In this document: positions 63,005-64,000 of the stretch, in pieces | Layout of the letters: each line of letters opens with the position of its first letter | Position numbering within the stretch: position 1 is the first letter of the stretch | NCBI RefSeq assembly: GCF_000497045.1 | Contig: NW_015961962.1 | Coordinates: 62,001-126,000, forward strand | Reading direction: 5' to 3' | DNA: 64,000 nucleotides | Origin: Kalmanozyma brasiliensis GHG001 | Lineage: Eukaryota > Basidiomycota > Ustilaginomycetes > Ustilaginales | Position numbers and translations under genes: made by a program | Notes under the pieces: generated by a model | Seen by the model: only the letters and a program-made list of their open reading frames with translations | Databases searched by the model: none | Told to the model about the DNA's origin: nothing

Positions 63005-63598
63005 CTAGCGCGAAAGAGTGTGTGTGCAGGCATCGCGTATGGCTTTCTCGAGGATGAGCACGGCTCGTGAGTCTTCGGGGCTTTGGATGCGACCGGGGGA
63101 GGCGATGAGGGATGGTGGTAGGTCGAGCGAGAGCAGGAGGTGAGGGATGCGGAGCTTGGAGGCGAGACGCTTGCTCATGCTAGCAGCGAGGCTGGATGTG
63201 GTGGTGGCTGTGGTGGTGGTGAGGATGGGGGTGCCTTGTGAGGAGCCGGAGGGGTGGGCCATGGCCAGGGCGAAGTCTGCTGCTAGTGCGCCGAACGGTG
63301 CTCCCGACGCGGCTGTAGGTTCGGGAGCCCGACCAGCTGCGATAAGGGCCGCTTGCAGCTCGGCATCCTCCTCACTCTCCCCTGCAGTGGTGGAGAATGA
63401 GTTGGACGAGCTAAGAGACCGTGCCAAGGTGGAAGAGATAGCCGTGCAGTGCACGAACAGGCTATCCTGCGACGTGGGCGAGCGGAGGTGCACGATCTGT
63501 GTGAGGAAGTGCGGATGCGTCGGATGCGCGAGCGTGACGACATGGTTGGTTATTGATGGACCTGCCATCGTGAGTTGTGCTGCGGACGTGGCCGACAT
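63005..63598 (-). CDS. Proteasome assembly chaperone 4-like (PSMG4/POC4)
   Basis: 197 aa, ATG complement at 63596-63598, no intron; its stop is 33 bases from the YAK1 stop (convergent). PAC4 with PAC3 helps build the 20S alpha ring. The order of blocks resembles PSMG4: a first strand with Phe-Leu-Thr-Gln-Ile-Val, Asp-Ser-Leu-Phe-Val-His-Cys (about 45-51), a variable Ser/Ala insert (about 57-95), and Leu-Ala-Ala-Asp-Phe-Ala-Leu-Ala-Met-Ala. Thr-rich Pro-Ile-Leu-Thr-Thr then Leu-Ala-Ala-Ser-Met-Ser-Lys-Arg-Leu-Ala follow. A final helix has Leu-Ile-Leu-Glu-Lys-Ala-Ile-Arg-Asp-Ala. The family is divergent at sequence level, so this is a moderate-confidence call. Confidence 0.62.
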   Translation of the reverse strand: MSATSAAQLTMAGPSITNHVVTLAHPTHPHFLTQIVHLRSPTSQDSLFVHCTAISSTLARSLSSSNSFSTTAGESEEDAELQAALIAAGRAPEPTAASGAPFGALAADFALAMAHPSGSSQGTPILTTTTATTTSSLAASMSKRLASKLRIPHLLLSLDLPPSLIASPGRIQSPEDSRAVLILEKAIRDACTHTLSR

Positions 63599-63861
63599 TG
63601 TGTGAGGCGATCAGGGGATGGGAAGAGATGGTGTTGGTCTGAGATCTCAGGAAGAAGTGCTTGCCGAATCTCCACTTGCTCAGGACGCGGCCAAAAAATA
63701 GCACTTTGTTAGACCGCTGCTGGATGCGCTCCAGCATTTTTTTGCCGGAGGGAAGGGTCACGTGCAACGGAAAAAAGGGGGAAGAATCAGAAGAAAGCGC
63801 TGCGCTCCTCCGACTCCTCACCCATCATCATCGTCAACCATCATCCATATCACCGACAAGT

Positions 63862-64000
63862 ATGGCGCTCACACCCGCTGCAGCACGCAGCTCAGCACGG
63901 TCGCTCATCCGCACCCTGGGCGAACTTCATCTCACCGCACCGACCTCCGTCCGATATGCTTCCACCTCCTCCTCCTCCTCCTACACGGAAGCGCGCACGC
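63862..64000 (+). CDS. 5' end of a gene with mitochondrial presequence (3' truncated by window)
   Basis: ATG 63862 opens a frame that runs off the window after 46 codons. The residues are Ala/Ser/Arg/Leu-rich, with Arg at 9, 13, 17 and 31 and Glu-21 as the only acid before residue 40. An Arg-Tyr-Ala-Ser site near 31-34 is typical of mitochondrial presequences and their cleavage. A TCC repeat encodes a serine run (about 36-40). The product cannot be named. It shares a ~260-base divergent promoter with the PAC4-like gene. Confidence 0.6.
   Translation, partial: MALTPAAARSSARSLIRTLGELHLTAPTSVRYASTSSSSSYTEART

Noticed and set aside
1..64000. tRNA, rRNA, CRISPR or complete transposon
   Set aside because: I looked for tRNA box B-like strings, direct-repeat arrays, transposase or reverse-transcriptase ORFs and found none. 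The RNase H genes are not part of a retroelement: no reverse transcriptase, integrase or LTR is nearby. A tRNA and repeat search by software would settle short RNAs.

Overview
The window reads as nuclear DNA of a basidiomycete fungus, most probably a smut of the Ustilaginaceae (Ustilago/Sporisorium type). The reasons are: GC-rich sequence; dense genes on both strands; long mostly intron-free ORFs with Ser/Ala/Gln-rich low-complexity stretches; short introns (about 65-225 nt) with GTAAGT/GTGAGT-like donors; and a gene set of eukaryotic housekeeping factors (TFIIH, exosome, retromer, autophagy, GPI anchor). The species call is inference from style. I see no rRNA, tRNA, CRISPR array or transposon.

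Layout. 0-6.5 kb: 3' end of a probable phytoene-synthase gene, NADPH-cytochrome P450 reductase (minus), then about 3.7 kb without a recognisable gene. 6.5-14.5 kb: a giant DUF1765 protein, a DUF1624/HGSNAT-like membrane protein, an NR2C2AP-like protein. 15-18.4 kb: three RNase H genes in tandem on the plus strand; the middle one has lost three of four catalytic acids. 18.5-25 kb: a GPI-anchored Kre9/Knh1-like surface protein, TRM112, an uncertain small ORF, the five-exon retromer gene VPS26, a small spliced orphan and a 608-aa disordered orphan. 25-35 kb: a PAAF1/Rpn14-like WD40 protein, GPI10, TFB2, DPH2 with a Cys-rich insert, and a CCC1/VIT iron transporter. 35.6-45 kb: an MRC1/Claspin replication-checkpoint protein, a single-ORF fusion of a HemK/PrmC-type methyltransferase with peptidyl-tRNA hydrolase, and an AKR6-type aldo-keto reductase. 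46-51 kb: a disordered orphan, a YMC1-like mitochondrial carrier, exosome subunit RRP40 and a RAMP4/SERP1-like ER protein whose first intron directly follows the ATG. 51-64 kb: a very long ATG13 with a 108-aa ORF ending 9 nt before its start, a securin-like protein, the DYRK kinase YAK1, a PAC4-like proteasome chaperone, and the 5' end of a gene with a mitochondrial presequence.

Most genes are unrelated housekeeping neighbours, not a cluster. Two places stand out. The RNase H array combines a hybrid-binding RNase H1, a short RNase H and a pseudoenzyme. The PrmC-Pth fusion joins release-factor methylation to peptidyl-tRNA cleavage in one putative mitochondrial polypeptide. Exon borders were read by eye from splice signals and reading frame; where a start or exon is uncertain the entry says so.
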